Shown: positions 13,571 through 23,667, numbered from the stretch's first letter. The stretch: DNA of 64,000 bases from Silurus meridionalis (GCF_014805685.1 NC_060904.1:16558311-16622310), one strand, 5' to 3'. Notes: generated by a model not told the origin, from the letters alone. Numbers and translations: made by a program.

Positions 13571-13642
13571 TCCCTGGTGGTCTAGTGGTTAGGATACGGC
13601 GCTCTCACCGCTGTGGCCCGGGTTCGATCCCCGGTCAGGGAA
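13571..13642 (+). tRNA. tRNA-Glu(CTC)-like sequence, head of a SINE
   Basis: This 72-base sequence is an almost unaltered vertebrate tRNA-Glu. The acceptor stem is TCCCTGG paired with TCAGGGA, the A box is TGGTCTAGTGG, the anticodon loop is CTCTCAC with CTC at the anticodon positions, and the B box is GGTTCGATCC. The anticodon stem keeps pairing with one G-T. A CCA follows the discriminator base at 13643-13645, which eukaryotic tRNA genes do not encode. There is no T-run terminator right after it; a retroposon-like tail continues to about 13790. I therefore read it as the promoter head of a tRNA-derived retroposon or a retro-tRNA rather than a working tRNA gene. Confidence 0.8.
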
Positions 13643-13790
13643 CCAACCCCAGCCACTCTTAATGCCGGTCCCAAGCCCGGATAAATGGGGAGGGTTGTGT
13701 TAGGAAGGGCATCCAGCGTAAAAACCTGCCAAATCAAACGTGCGGAGGATCCGCTGTGGCGAAAGAAAGTTTTACTATTGAGTGTACTGT
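13571..13790 (+). mobile_element. tRNA-Glu-derived retroposon (SINE) with LINE-like tail
   Basis: The tRNA-Glu head is followed by a body with CCGGTCCCAAGCCCGGATAA, AGGAAGGGCATCC and AAATCAAACGTGCGG, then GATCCGCTGTGGCG and GAAAGAAAG. This body matches the 3' end of a fish LINE type, probably of the RTE group, whose other trace here is the tail at about 39540-39624. The head supplies an internal Pol III promoter, and the shared tail would let the LINE enzyme copy it (established SINE biology; the pairing here is inferred). Confidence 0.7.
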
Positions 13791-14639
13791 TGAGCTTTAA
13801 AAGCTGTTCAGAGCTACTGGTTTCTCAACAGAGCATCATATACGCACCAAACAGGCCACGCCCACGGGCTGAAACAGTACTGTTCTCGATGACTTGCTAG
13901 CGTGAACGCCAGCCAGATCCACTCTGATCCAAAAGGCTTCAGATGAGCCTATTTGCTATTTCCTGTGGAGTTGCTATCATTCGTTCTCTCTCATCTGTTT
14001 TCCAAACCCATCCGAGCGTTTTCTGGCATCGTTCCATTTGCAGTTAATAGAACCAGGAGGCACCAGGGACCGTCTCATATGCTTGTGTACTTCGGTGCAA
14101 GAGGAGTGCGATAAACATTCACTGCGTCCTGCAGGTCCTCGTCATTCTCCCGCCTCTGGCTTCTCCTCTTCTTCCCCCTTCGTTATAGCTGCCCATAAAC
14201 TCCAGACACAGCCAATTAAGCAGGACTCTGATTACGCCCTGAAAGATGCCTCTGTAACTGCGAGCTTCTTCTGTCCACGTCGTTTCAGCCAGTGTCGTTT
14301 TGAATCGGAGCCTCTATCAGGAGGTGTGTTATCGCCCCGCGGATGGGTGCACTTGTTTACCGTCTTATCGCTTGTCGCGTTTTTGTGTCCTCGTCACAGC
14401 TTGTTGTGTCCCCTGTTTCCTGTCTCGCTTTCTTTTTTCTTTCCTGTGTATGCCCTTGTGTTCCTCCGTCATTGTCTTCGTCCCCACATCTTCTCATTGT
14501 CCGTCCGCATTTATTCACATCACATGGTGCATTGTAATGAGCTCCCGGCACATTTTACTATCGATTCTGATCAACAATATTTTTTTATAGGTATTGATCT
14601 CTGTATTTAAGCAGTGGCATTTTAGCTTCAACTGATGAG

Positions 14640-15215
14640 ATTTATTATTTACAGATTCAAAGCTTCACCCACACCCGAAACAGCGGTTTGCTTCATGACA
14701 TGACACCAAGATGCTGATCTGATACTAGAGCGATGCGATTGGTGAAGATAGTTCGCTTTTATTTCTTTGGTTTCAGATAGACGCCGAATCAATTCACTGA
14801 AACGCCCTCTGAATTCTAACACATGGCTCTTTCACAAACATTCGAAAACCTTTTCTGTTCTGTAGGAGGTTACAGCTCTACCTCTGCCATGTTAATCTGT
14901 ATTCTATGTGACTCTTAGGAAACGCCTCGGTCTCTGTAGTGCTGTTATAAGTCCTATTCACGTATCAGCAGTGAGAAACTACTTAGCTACGAGAAATCGA
15001 TCTAGATACATTATCACGTATTGCTTACGAATTATTGATCACTTTCGAAAAAATTAAAGTATCGCATATACTAATAATTATATATAAATAGTTTTTTACC
15101 GATGCAAACGTGTTAAAAACGATGCATCACAAAAGCACACTTTTTTAAGATCTATGCGTCACATCGTTTATGCCGATGCACCGATGCGAATCTCGGAATC
15201 TCCCCATCCCTGATA
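14640..15215 (+). mobile_element. hAT-like element relic
   Basis: It contains AAACGCCTCGGTCTCTGTAG, TTGCTTACGAATTATTGATC, TTTTACCGATGCAAACG and CCGATGCACCGATGCGAATC, and ends CCCCATCCCTGATAG. The same ordered motifs occur at 31375-31860 and 51125-51470. The CATCCCT end is typical of small hAT-like elements of fish. Confidence 0.55.
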
Positions 15216-15334
15216 GACCCACATGTTCTGAATGATGCTTCTCTGCTCGGTCCAGTTTTGCTTGACCTCCGCCTGCCAGGGAGCATTGATTTTGTTTATG
15301 AATTTCCTTTTTTTTTTTCTTCTCTCTCCTCCAG

Positions 15335-15502
15335 TTCAATACCAGATGGAGATGATGAGGAGCCTCCGTCACGTCAACATCGACCACCTCCACGTCGGCT
15401 GGTACCAGTCCACGCACTACGGCTCGTTCGTGAGCCGAGCGCTTCTGGATTCCCAGTTCAGCTACCAGCACGCCATTGAGGAGTCCGTGGTGCTTATTTA
15501 CG
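15335..15502 (+). CDS. EIF3H: EIF3H exon 3 (MPN core, degenerate JAMM site)
   Basis: The exon follows a long pyrimidine tract and ccag, and ends before gtacgt at 15503. It reads [15 protein letters not shown], then [17 protein letters not shown], then [15 protein letters not shown], equivalent to residues 97-152. The phase-1 codon split with exon 2 (g|tt, Val) and with exon 4 (g|at, Asp) is kept. The stretch [15 protein letters not shown] lies where catalytic MPN+ enzymes carry HxHPx(6)SxxD. The proline and the metal-binding aspartate are missing, as expected for eIF3h, so this subunit is structural and not a deubiquitinase. The intron before it is about 11.9 kb. Confidence 0.97.
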
Positions 15503-16229
15503 GTACGTCTCGTCTCGGAGATCCTCAGAATTCCCCCTGTTGAGGTAACATTTACTTTCCAGGGAGTGTGTGGGGGGGGGTACCAGCTGAAAGCTCCAGC
15601 AGTATCAGTTGGCATGTTATGAGCTGGTGCCTGAAATGCTGGTGAACACACTTTGAAGCAGGTGTTCACAACCTTCCACACTGACCAAGGGCCCTAAATT
15701 CTCATGATCCCTCCACCGACTTTTATCTCATTTATACCACTGAGCAGCTTCATTTACTTCATTTCAAAAAGCTACATTTTCGCCACTTTGGAGTCCGGAA
15801 GTAAATAGGTCAAATATGCGTTTCCTAACAAACACACATTCATGTGGCCTTAATGAGCAGGAATGCCGACACTTCATTTTCAGCTTATGTTACAGGTGTG
15901 GCAGACTGGAAAACTCAATATAACATACATTTTCCACTGTAAAAAGCTCTGAAAACTACAGGACATTGTGGAAAAAAAATGAGAAAATACAATGGGTCTT
16001 AATTTTCGAGCGTGTTGCAGGAGCATCATGGATATTAGCTGGAATCTGAGTGCTCACTGAGTTGATTAGAGTGGTTTCTGTTTCGGTATGTCTGATCATT
16101 CATGACTTGAGAACTCGCACTTTCTCACAGCTAGCGAGATTGGCAATTGTTTATTTTTTTGCACAGTGTGTTCACTCTGACTCTTTACACATTGTGTACT
16201 GAGCAGGAAAAAACAATTCTTATTTAAAT

Positions 16230-16620
16230 ACGCTATTGCCAAAAGTATTGGGACACCTGGTCATTAGTACAGTATTCAACATTCAGCCACAAGGGCGTTA
16301 GTGAACAGGGTTTCCACGGGGTCCACTAACGCCCTTGTGGCTGAATGTTGAATACTGTACTAATGACCAGGTGTCCCAACGCCCACATGGGCGTTAGTGA
16401 ACAGGGTTTCCACAGGGTCCACAGGAGCTCTTCCAATCTAACCCATGTAAAGCAGATCTTCATGGAGTTGACTTTGTCCACTGGGGCAGTTTCACGCTGG
16501 AACAGGTTTTGGTCTCCTAGTTCAAGTGAAGGGAAAAACGTTGTGGTAACGTTTTAGGGAACAATCACATATGGCTGGAAAAGCCTGGTGTCCCAATACT
16601 TTTGTTTAATAATTTTGCCT
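16230..16620 (-). mobile_element. Tc1-like relic, copy b, internally rearranged
   Basis: The minus strand carries the Tc1-like signature around ATCTTCATGGAGTTGACTTT and CTGGAACAGGTTTTGGTCTC (as read on +), with end motifs CAAAAGTATTGGGACACCTG and GTGTCCCAATACTTTTG. Its left part contains a perfect 56-bp inverted repeat (see separate entry), which is not part of other copies. Confidence 0.7.
16248..16379. repeat. Perfect 56-bp inverted repeat, 20-bp spacer
   Basis: Arm 16248-16303 starts TTGGGACACCTGGTCATTAG and is the exact reverse complement of arm 16324-16379, which ends CTAATGACCAGGTGTCCCAA. The spacer is 16304-16323. The segment 16293-16326 is then repeated directly at 16389-16422 with one mismatch. 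Confidence 0.95.
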
Positions 16621-16650
16621 CTATATTGTATACTGTATAATATAGTGTGG

Positions 16651-16656
<6 letters not shown>

Positions 16657-16707
<51 letters not shown>
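16657..16707. repeat. (AT)n microsatellite
   Basis: Uninterrupted AT dinucleotides, about 25 units, in intron 3 next to a Tc1-like end. Confidence 0.95.
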
Positions 16708-16708
<1 letters not shown>

Positions 16709-17094
16709 TTTTAAAGGGACAACTAATTGCTTTTTCCCCACACGACACCCAAACGTTTTTTTGATCAAGCAGAACCTTTAAACATTTTAGCAGTCATTTA
16801 TTAATATTTAATCCGACTCCAAATTGCTTTAGGTTTCACACTTTTTTTTTCCCATAGAGTTCATTAGGCAGGAGTGACGTGTTTTCCAGCCTTTAGGGAC
16901 ATTCGGTTAATCTGGCAGTCTTTTCCGGAGAGGAAGCCGGCTCGGCTCGGCTCGTGAGCGATGCAGTTAATCACGACACATTTAAAACGCATCAATAATG
17001 CAGCCTGTTATATTAAAGGAGCAAATAAACGAGCCTTTTCCAGGATCCGGCATGACAGAAGCCAAGGACGGGTTGTAGAGTGCTATTAAGGTTG

Positions 17095-17096
<2 letters not shown>

Positions 17097-17126
<30 letters not shown>
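17097..17126. repeat. (AC)n microsatellite
   Basis: Fifteen AC units in EIF3H intron 3. Confidence 0.95.
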
Positions 17127-17127
<1 letters not shown>

Positions 17128-17518
17128 AGGTTGATGGGTTTATTTTGTGGCACTTTTTTCTTTTCATTTTTTTGAAGACAGACAGATTTGGAACGTAAGC
17201 CAATGTTTAAAAAAGGGGGCCCAAGTCCTTTGACAATCCCGACAACGGAATTAATTCAGCACAACTCAATTACCGAAGCTGCTGGTGCGCTGTCTTTTGT
17301 GCCACCCTGTGGCAGTCGCTCTGACCCTCGCCTGTCTTCTCAAGCCACTGCTGCTTGACCTTTACTTCACACACTCTGGATTGGATTGTCAAACATGAAT
17401 TAAACTGGGTAGGGAAAGAACAAGGGGGAAAGCGGTTTGCTTCAGTAATGTTTTCACATTTTATTACTAATTCATATTACATTATACATTTTTTGGGTTG
17501 GTTAGAAGCAGTTTATTT

Positions 17519-18121
17519 TAAGGGTACAACCATGCACGTACTCGTACTGTACCGTTTTGGAACGGGGCTTTCGGTACGGTGTAAATGTGTACCGAACGCA
17601 CCTTTTTGAGTGCGGATTTTATTTAGAATCTGAGTTTTCTCACGAACATATTAAATGGTGTAACGAAATTTTGTCTCCGCCTCGCACTTTAAGCGAAGGA
17701 AAAAAAAATCTTCACTTCCTGTCATCGCCAACGTTTTTACGACAGTCTAGCGATATGGATTTTCTTCAGCGTTTTATGTCCAGTTTCAAGATTTTTCTCT
17801 GTTAAAAGGAGAAAATCCTGATAATTTCACATGTCGAATGAAGGATAGAAGGAATTAAGGAATTTGTTAAAGTCTGCTGAAATCAGTAGAACAGTTAAGT
17901 AGAACACACACGTTTACACACATCTGTATTACCCAGATGTGGTCTAACAAATGTAAACTTTTTTATTTCATTTGTGCCGATTTGATCGATCACTCAATAT
18001 TATTGCATTTAATTTATTCGACTGTTTTTAAATATTTTTTATTTATTTAAACCAAGCAGGCATTTCATTTAAAATTGTTTACAATTTTTTTAATTTTGAT
18101 GTTCACAAATGTTAGTAATAA

Positions 18122-18157
<36 letters not shown>

Positions 18158-18310
18158 TGCGTTAATAAAAAAATGGCCAGCAATTTTACGCTTTGCATTT
18201 CTTCCGTCTATCCGTACCGAAACTGAACCAAACCCTGATTTCAAAACCGAGGTACGGTATCGTACTGTAAATTTCATCTACTATAGCGAAATCATAGTGA
18301 CCCGTACAGA
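17519..18310 (+). mobile_element. hAT-like element relic, inverse of 9168-9680
   Basis: It begins near AGGGTACAACCATGCACG and includes CTTTCGGTACGGTGTAAATG and GTCATCGCCAACGTTTTTAC, then GACAGTCTAGCGATATGGAT. Near its right end it carries TCCGTACCGAAACTGAACCA and AAACCGAGGTACGGTATCG. The central block matches the 9168-9680 element read in reverse. The right boundary is uncertain. An (ATT)n run lies inside at 18122-18153. Confidence 0.5.
18122..18153. repeat. (ATT)n microsatellite
   Basis: About ten ATT units in intron 3, inside a hAT-like element. Confidence 0.95.
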
Positions 18311-18759
18311 GACCATGGTTGAAATGGTGTTTCAACCCTCAAAATGGTGAAGACCTTTTATACTGAAGAAGTAACTGTTAAAAAGACAGAAGTTTTATAC
18401 CCCATACTTATCTAAAACCTCTGGAAAGAAAAAAGCAACGTTTGTTCCAGTGACAGGAAAAATCCACGACTAGGCGTCCGTTACACCATTACGTGACGTG
18501 GAGGCAAAGAATCACCTGCTGTGCGGTGGAGTGCATTAAAGCTAATGCGCTAATGCACACCTAGCTGTGGATTATCCCTATTATTCTGTAGTCACCTGCC
18601 ACCATTATTAGGGTAAAGCTCTCATTGATGATTGCAGGGTAAAAAAAATCTGTTCATTTTTGTTAGTTATAATTATAATTTTTTATATACGGGTCGTTAG
18701 ATGTAGAATTCTACCGCTCAAAGTCATATGCAGAGCTGAAATGGTGTGAGGAGTTTTAT

Positions 18760-19645
18760 TTTGATGAATTACAATAAATAGGTACTGAAGAAAGAGATTG
18801 TATAGATGTCGGTGTGAATAATGAAGCTGGGACACTGTCAAATGTAAATAACAGAAATTGCACATCGCACAAATCCATATTTTATTCACAAAACATATGT
18901 TTAAACATGTACCATTTTGAGGAAGAAATTTTGATTTTGTTGGCTGCAACACGTTTCAAAAAAGTTGGGACGGGGCAACAAAAGTCTGGAAAAAGTACGT
19001 GTTATTAAAATTAAACAGTTGGAGAAACATTTTGCAGCTAATGAGGTTAATTGACAACAGGTCAGTAAGATGATTGGGTTTCAACAGTGTATCTGAAAGA
19101 CTGTACAAATTGTGGAACAATTTCAGAATAATGTTCTTTCACATCAAATTGCAGTTAAATATCATCATGTACAGTCAAAATATTATCAAAAGTAAAAGAA
19201 AATCTGGCGGAAATCAATATTGGATGGTTGTAATCAGGCGGCACTGCGTTTAAAAAGTCCTGATTCTGTGATTGAAATGAAACGGTATATACAGATTTTA
19301 GAGTAGCACATGCTTTTATCCAGAAAATGTCTTTTTGAGCAAGACAATGCTAACTGCATACTGCATCTATTACAGTACCATGACTTTATAGTATCTATAG
19401 AGTGGGTGTTGCCCAGAACTGTTGAACTGCTGGAATACATTCCTCTCCCCAAACTTCAGCAAACTGGTCTCCTCAGTTCCCGGATGGATACGGACAGATG
19501 ATGTGATGCTACACAGAAAACTACCAAGCTACACAAAAAATGTAGATTTCCAAATCATTGCTTTTTTTTGTTTTTTTTGTTTACATTTGACACAGCATTC
19601 TGACTTTTTTTGGAATTGGGGTTGTAGCTCAAAAAGGGCGATGGC
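18760..19645 (+). mobile_element. DNA transposon relic of the 'GTTGGGACG' type
   Basis: The copy contains TTTCAAAAAAGTTGGGACGG, GGCAACAAAAGTCTGGAAAA, TAATGAGGTTAATTGACAAC and GGCGGCACTGCG. It ends with GATTTCCAAATCATTGC, TTTACATTTGACACAGC and TTTTTTTGGAATTGGGGTTG, an inverted-end pair typical of a common fish DNA transposon. It might belong to the Kolobok group, but I cannot confirm the class. A minus-strand fragment of the same family lies near 54840-54990. Confidence 0.6.
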
Positions 19646-20248
19646 AAACGTTTTTATTCTGCGTCTGGCTCTGCGGTTACAGCAGCACATTCCTTCAAAA
19701 CGCTGATTCAACCGGACTGAGGGCTTCCTGTATGTTTTAACGGATTGAGGGCTCAGCAGCCAATCAGAATCGAGTATACAAAGCATTGGTATAAAGCTGT
19801 TATATACGAGTTTTACTTCACGTTCAAGCCATTTATGTCTCCATAACCAGGAAAAAAATATCATTCGTAGAAAAGGACTTTCATTGAAGGAGATCGGCTT
19901 CAATAGCTTCATCACACCATCTCTACTTCATAGCATCTCTTCGGGTGCTCTGGCTTTGTGAGGCAGCGTGGGATACAGTTTCTTTCTTTCTTTTTTATTT
20001 TATATTACAAGCCATTTTCGCGAAGAGAAACCTGTGATTACTGCGAGAGAACGTTCTGAAACTAGTTTTGAACGACTCTAGTGATTTACTTCACTGACTT
20101 CAGACAGCCTCGTCTGTGTTTACAGCAGTTTGCTGGCTGGATTCGTGGACGTGTGAAGAGCCTCGGGGTAAGAGTTAGAGCCATGTGTAATGGCTGCTGT
20201 AGAAAAGAAAGCACAGGGTTTTATTTTTCTCTGTGTTCTCTTTTGTAG

Positions 20249-20348
20249 ATCCCATCAAGACGGCGCAAGGCTCTCTGTCCCTCAAAGCCTACAGGTTAAC
20301 ACCCAAACTGATGGAGATCTGTAAAGAGAAAGATTTTACTCCAGAAGG
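20249..20348 (+). CDS. EIF3H: EIF3H exon 4 (end of MPN domain)
   Basis: This exon starts after ttttgtag and encodes [20 protein letters not shown], then [13 protein letters not shown], equivalent to residues 153-185. It ends with two bases of a glycine codon. The donor must be the gtaggt beginning at 20349: only then does gg|g followed by ctg give GLKK in exon 5. The residues match the last strand and helix of the eIF3h MPN domain, which docks against the eIF3f MPN domain in the complex (family knowledge). The 100-base length keeps the frame across both junctions. Confidence 0.96.
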
Positions 20349-22553
20349 GTAGGTATCTCTCTCTCTCTTTCCTTCTTTTCTCAAACACACACAACAATAA
20401 TTTCGATATATTTATTTCAGGCAAGACACATCATTTTGCTCACATATGGCAATTGTTGCGTGAATTGCTTTTAGAAAATCTCCCAAGTTGTCACGTATGG
20501 ACCCAGAAAAAAAAACTTCTTTTTTTTTAGTCATGTGACCGCATCATGTGACCTCGAGCATGACAGTGGATGTGGGTGTGCAGCAGTCGGCGTCCCCAGT
20601 GTGATATCGCCATTAAAGATTTACGCCACTTTGTATAACCTTCATGTGCCGTTTTTTTTCCCCTCAACGGAGACACAACACTCACTCACAGCCTCATTCA
20701 GACGAAAAGTAAATAAACGTCTGACAGCAATGACGCAGGTTTCTTTGGTTTCTTGATGCACGCAACATATAGGGATCGTAAACAAATCGTTCCTAAAGCA
20801 ACAGCGTAGACGGAAAGTGTCCCGTCATATTTTGCATGGCCTTTAATCATTGTGCCGTGTTTGCCACGCCCACGTCAATCATGTCCTACAAACCTAAAAC
20901 GAGGCAGTTGTATGAAATCTTTCCTACACTTGAACTGGGAGACTCAAAACTGTTCCAGCAGGAGGATGCCCCTGTGCACAAAGCCAGCTCCATGAAGATC
21001 TGCTTTCCATGAGTTGGATATAGATTTCCTGCTATAGAGCTCAACCGTATTGAACACCTTTGGGATGAATGTGAACACCGCCTGCAATCCAGGTCTCCTC
21101 ACCTCACCTACATCAGACTCTACAATCTAGTGGAACATCTTCTCGGAAGAGTGGAGGTGGAATGAGATATTCTAAAAGTGTAGTCTGGTGTCCGAAACCT
21201 TTTGTCCATATAGTGTGATGTGAGATACATTTTCTTTTATAAATCACATTTACATTAAACAGTATAGATTTTTTTTTTTTAGGAACAATTCTCATGGTCG
21301 TGTGTGACATCCATATGCCTAATCAGAACCATAATACAGAGATCTTTCTAGAAAATATGAACTATGTTGGATTTATACTGAAAATGGCATCGAGTAGTAG
21401 TTATACCAGGGCCTGGTGCTGTTTTGAAAGCGTCTACAGAGTAAAAGGGACATTTATTTATTTGTAATTTTTTTTATACTTCTAGCAAAGGCAAGATTTT
21501 TGCTTTCATTATGTATGCAAATGCATTCGTATATTTAATAAGACGAAGCGTGATTTGCATATGTCGGCGTTTTGTTTTGAGGGGGTGGGGGGAGTTTAGA
21601 TACAAAGGCCTGCCTGTAAGAGCGTCAGCAATCAGAGTGATATTAATTCAAGACATAACAGAACACAGAGCTGAGGACTAAAGTAAGTTGTCCAAGTCAC
21701 ATAAAGCGCATCGTGCAGCGCAGGCAAAAGACAACACCAGGACAGCGCGGGACAAAGGCAGAATAGCGCCGACCGGCAAACCTGTTGTATGTGTTACACA
21801 GTACAATGTGCAAAAGAGAGAACTGTAAACAAGAGTGTACTTGTAAACATGAACACAACGTTGTGCAAAAACAGCAAGAGCAGCAATGTTCATTTGTTTA
21901 AAAAAAAAGTAAAAAAAAAAAAAAAAGGGAAAATAAGGAAAGGGTCGGATTATTCCGGGACCTGATTTGGATTTTGTAATTAAAGAGGCACACGTTTTAC
22001 CCCCCTGCGGCGTCGGTCATCAGAAAGGAAAATAATGGCGTTTTCGAGCCGACCGCGCCGGATCAGTCATCAATCTCGACCACACGGTTCACGCCTTTTC
22101 CCCCGGCCTCGCTGGCAGACGGTGATTGCTTTTTAAATTGCGCAAAAGCATTAGGAAGGAATAACAGCGAAGGAGTGACAGCTCGGTCCGAAATCAGCAT
22201 CAGGAAGGACAGAAACTTTTTCACATTCAGGAAGTCACGCTTTTTTTTTCTCTCCCCGGATAAAGCTGAGAGGACGGACCTCTGAAACGCTGCATTCTTA
22301 CATTAATATTAAAACCCACTCCACTGAACTCTTTCTCTTTTTTCTTTCGTTCGCCCTTGATCTGGCCGGCTCTGAGTGCCCTGTGTTAAAATACGGGATT
22401 TAAAATCTAGCACATTCATCAGGCGCTTGAAAGGTTGTTGATTTGTGGAATATAATAAGCTCAGAATGCTAATGCGATTCGGTTACGTAACCACAGGTCA
22501 ATGCTCTTTTGTAGTTAATACTGAAATGTGTTTTTTTTTTTTTTCTTCTTCAG
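20349..22553 (+). other. EIF3H: Intron 4 of EIF3H (about 2.2 kb)
   Basis: GT-AG intron (gtaggt to cttcttcag). It carries one Tc1-like fragment (about 20930-21215) and an A-rich run near 21900-21927. The part 21960-22440 is free of recognised repeats, with patches of higher GC, and may be worth a conservation check. 20360-20920 shows nothing recognised. Confidence 0.85.
20930..21215 (+). mobile_element. Tc1-like transposase relic, copy c
   Basis: AACTGTTCCAGCAGGAGGAT, ACAAAGCCAGCTCCATGAAG, TTGAACACCTTTGGGATGAA and GGTCTCCTCACCTCACCTAC are in the order of the Tc1-like family. It ends with CTTTTGTCCATATAGTG. Frames are broken. Confidence 0.7.
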
Positions 22554-22703
22554 GCTGAAAAAAGCGAACATCGGGTTTGAACACATGTTCGAGGAAGTGC
22601 CGATCTGCATCAAGAACTCTCATCTCCTGAACGTGCTGATGTGGGATCTGGAGGACAAGAGCACGCTGGCAGACAAACACGAACTGCTCAGTCTCTCCAG
22701 CAG
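22554..22703 (+). CDS. EIF3H: EIF3H exon 5
   Basis: Fifty codons, equivalent to residues 186-235, read [17 protein letters not shown], then [18 protein letters not shown], then [15 protein letters not shown]. The acceptor is a cag at 22551-22553 after a long T tract, and the donor is gtcaga at 22704. The exon ends with ag, completed to a serine codon by the first base of exon 6. This is the linker and first helical part after the MPN domain, used in the eIF3 helical bundle. Relative to the mammalian protein there are conservative changes such as ICIKN for IVIKN and WDLED for WELEK. A Tc1-like end begins only about 27 bases after the donor. Confidence 0.96.
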
Positions 22704-22729
22704 GTCAGATTTAACAGTGATCGTTTTCT

Positions 22730-22940
22730 ACACCGATCAGGCATAACATTATGACCGCCTGCCTAATATTGTGTTGGTCCACCTTTTCCTGACCCTTCGA
22801 GCATCAACAGCATGAACTTCTTTAGCAGTTTGAGCTACAGGAGCTCGTCTGTTGGATCGGACCAGCCTTCGCTCCTCACGTGCATCAGTGAGCCTCGGCC
22901 GCCAGTGACCCTGTCGCCGTTTCACCACTGTTCCTTGTAA
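22730..22940 (-). mobile_element. Tc1-like relic directly after EIF3H exon 5
   Basis: It starts with the terminal-repeat motif CACCGATCAGGCATAACATT, then CTAATATTGTGTTGGTCCAC. It then jumps to GCAGTTTGAGCTACAGGAGC and TCGTCTGTTGGATCGGACCA, which in intact relatives lies several hundred bases further in. This is therefore an internally deleted copy. The GGCCGCCAGTGACCCTGTCG and TTCACCACTGTTCCTT motifs complete it. Confidence 0.75.
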
Positions 22941-22944
22941 AAAA

Positions 22945-23165
22945 TACGCTTTGGTGTACAAATGCGTAAGCATTCGCTGAAAACCGAGTAGATTAAAACT
23001 AAAGTAACGAGTCTGGTTTAAAAATGTAAGAAGTGGAAAGAACAGATATTTCTGTAAAAAATATTAAATGAGTGAAAGAAAAAACATCTTAAAAATCCAC
23101 TTATATCCATCTACATTTGCAAGTACAGTAACGAAGTGTTTGTACTTCATCACTTCCCACCTCTG
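22945..23165 (-). mobile_element. Tol2-like hAT end
   Basis: GCAAGTACAGTAACGAAGTG, TTTGTACTTCATCACTTCCC and ACCTCTG at the right edge match, in reverse, the CAGAGGTG...AAGTAC ends of Tol2-type hAT elements. Copies of the same style lie at 55000-55553 and 58570-58970, with a short one near 1430-1580. Confidence 0.6.
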
Positions 23166-23546
23166 AAACCAGTGAAATACTTTCACACTGTACAGCGATG
23201 CCCTTTTATCATATGGGTAAATGCCAACCGTTGATGGAAGTGCAAAAACCACTAAGCCTGAAAGCGCATAACTATCGCTCTTGTGTTTTGTGTTAAAACC
23301 GAGATTGTGCGCAGTGTGAACAGAAAAGCACAGGAAGGAGGAATGCAGGCGGATCAAGGCCGATGCGTGACATTTCATGGATTGATAGACGAAAGTCCGC
23401 TCGGATATCGAACCCTCATGCTTTTGATTTTGCGTCCGTCATGCGTTTCACCGGAACGCGGGGTCCATTATTCCTGACCGCTCAGTCGACCGTTTATCAT
23501 CCTCTATCCGTTTCGTTTTTAATTGGGTGTCGATCTGCGTCCGCAG

Positions 23547-23667
23547 TAACCATCTGGAGAAGAGCCTGCAGCTGCTGATGGATCGCGTCGACGACATGAG
23601 CCAAGAGATCAACAAGTACAACACGTTCTGCCGCAACCAGAGCAAGCAGCAGCAGCAGAAACACCAG
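23547..23667 (+). CDS. EIF3H: EIF3H exon 6 (glutamine-rich helix)
   Basis: The first base completes the serine codon from exon 5. Forty codons follow, equivalent to residues 237-276: [20 protein letters not shown], then [20 protein letters not shown]. The acceptor is ccgcag at 23541-23546 and the donor is gtattc at 23668, in phase 0. The KQQQQKHQ tract is a hallmark of the eIF3h C-terminal helix. Intron 5 before it is short, about 840 bases. Confidence 0.96.

Larger units (their letters stand above)
3431..15334 (+). other. EIF3H: Intron 2 of EIF3H (about 11.9 kb)
   Basis: The intron has gtaagt at the start and a T/C-rich tract followed by ccag at the end. It contains Tc1-like fragments (about 4990-5245 and 7555-7900), hAT-like elements (9168-9680, 14640-15215), the tRNA-Glu-headed retroposon (13571-13790) and AT-rich low-complexity DNA (about 6840-7560, including an AAAT run near 7200-7236). 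Stretches 8400-9060, 9780-10330 and 10800-11110 look repeat-poor, with mixed composition. Confidence 0.85.
15503..20248 (+). other. EIF3H: Intron 3 of EIF3H (about 4.7 kb)
   Basis: GT-AG intron (gtacgt to ttttgtag). It holds a rearranged Tc1-like fragment with a perfect inverted repeat (16230-16620), AT, CA and ATT microsatellites, a hAT-like element (about 17519-18310) and a DNA transposon relic (about 18760-19645). 15540-16230 and 19650-20240 show nothing recognised. Confidence 0.85.
22704..23546 (+). other. EIF3H: Intron 5 of EIF3H (about 0.84 kb), mostly transposon
   Basis: GT-AG intron (gtcaga to ccgcag). More than half is transposon-derived: a Tc1-like terminus and body from about 22730 to 22940, then a Tol2-like hAT end to 23165. 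The remaining 380 bases before exon 6 show nothing recognised. Confidence 0.85.

Noticed and set aside
13571..13642. Functional tRNA-Glu gene
   Set aside because: The CCA after the discriminator, missing T-run terminator and LINE-like tail favour a retroposon head, though it could still be transcribed.
14038..14610. A 190-codon open frame on the plus strand in EIF3H intron 2
   Set aside because: It has no recognisable domain and a low-complexity S/F/L/R-rich composition. It shares its space with long frames in other phases, which points to a pyrimidine-rich stretch and not a gene.
16554..16768. Frames with YIYIYI runs near AT microsatellites (also at 53110 and 60590)
   Set aside because: These are translated AT repeats without coding meaning.
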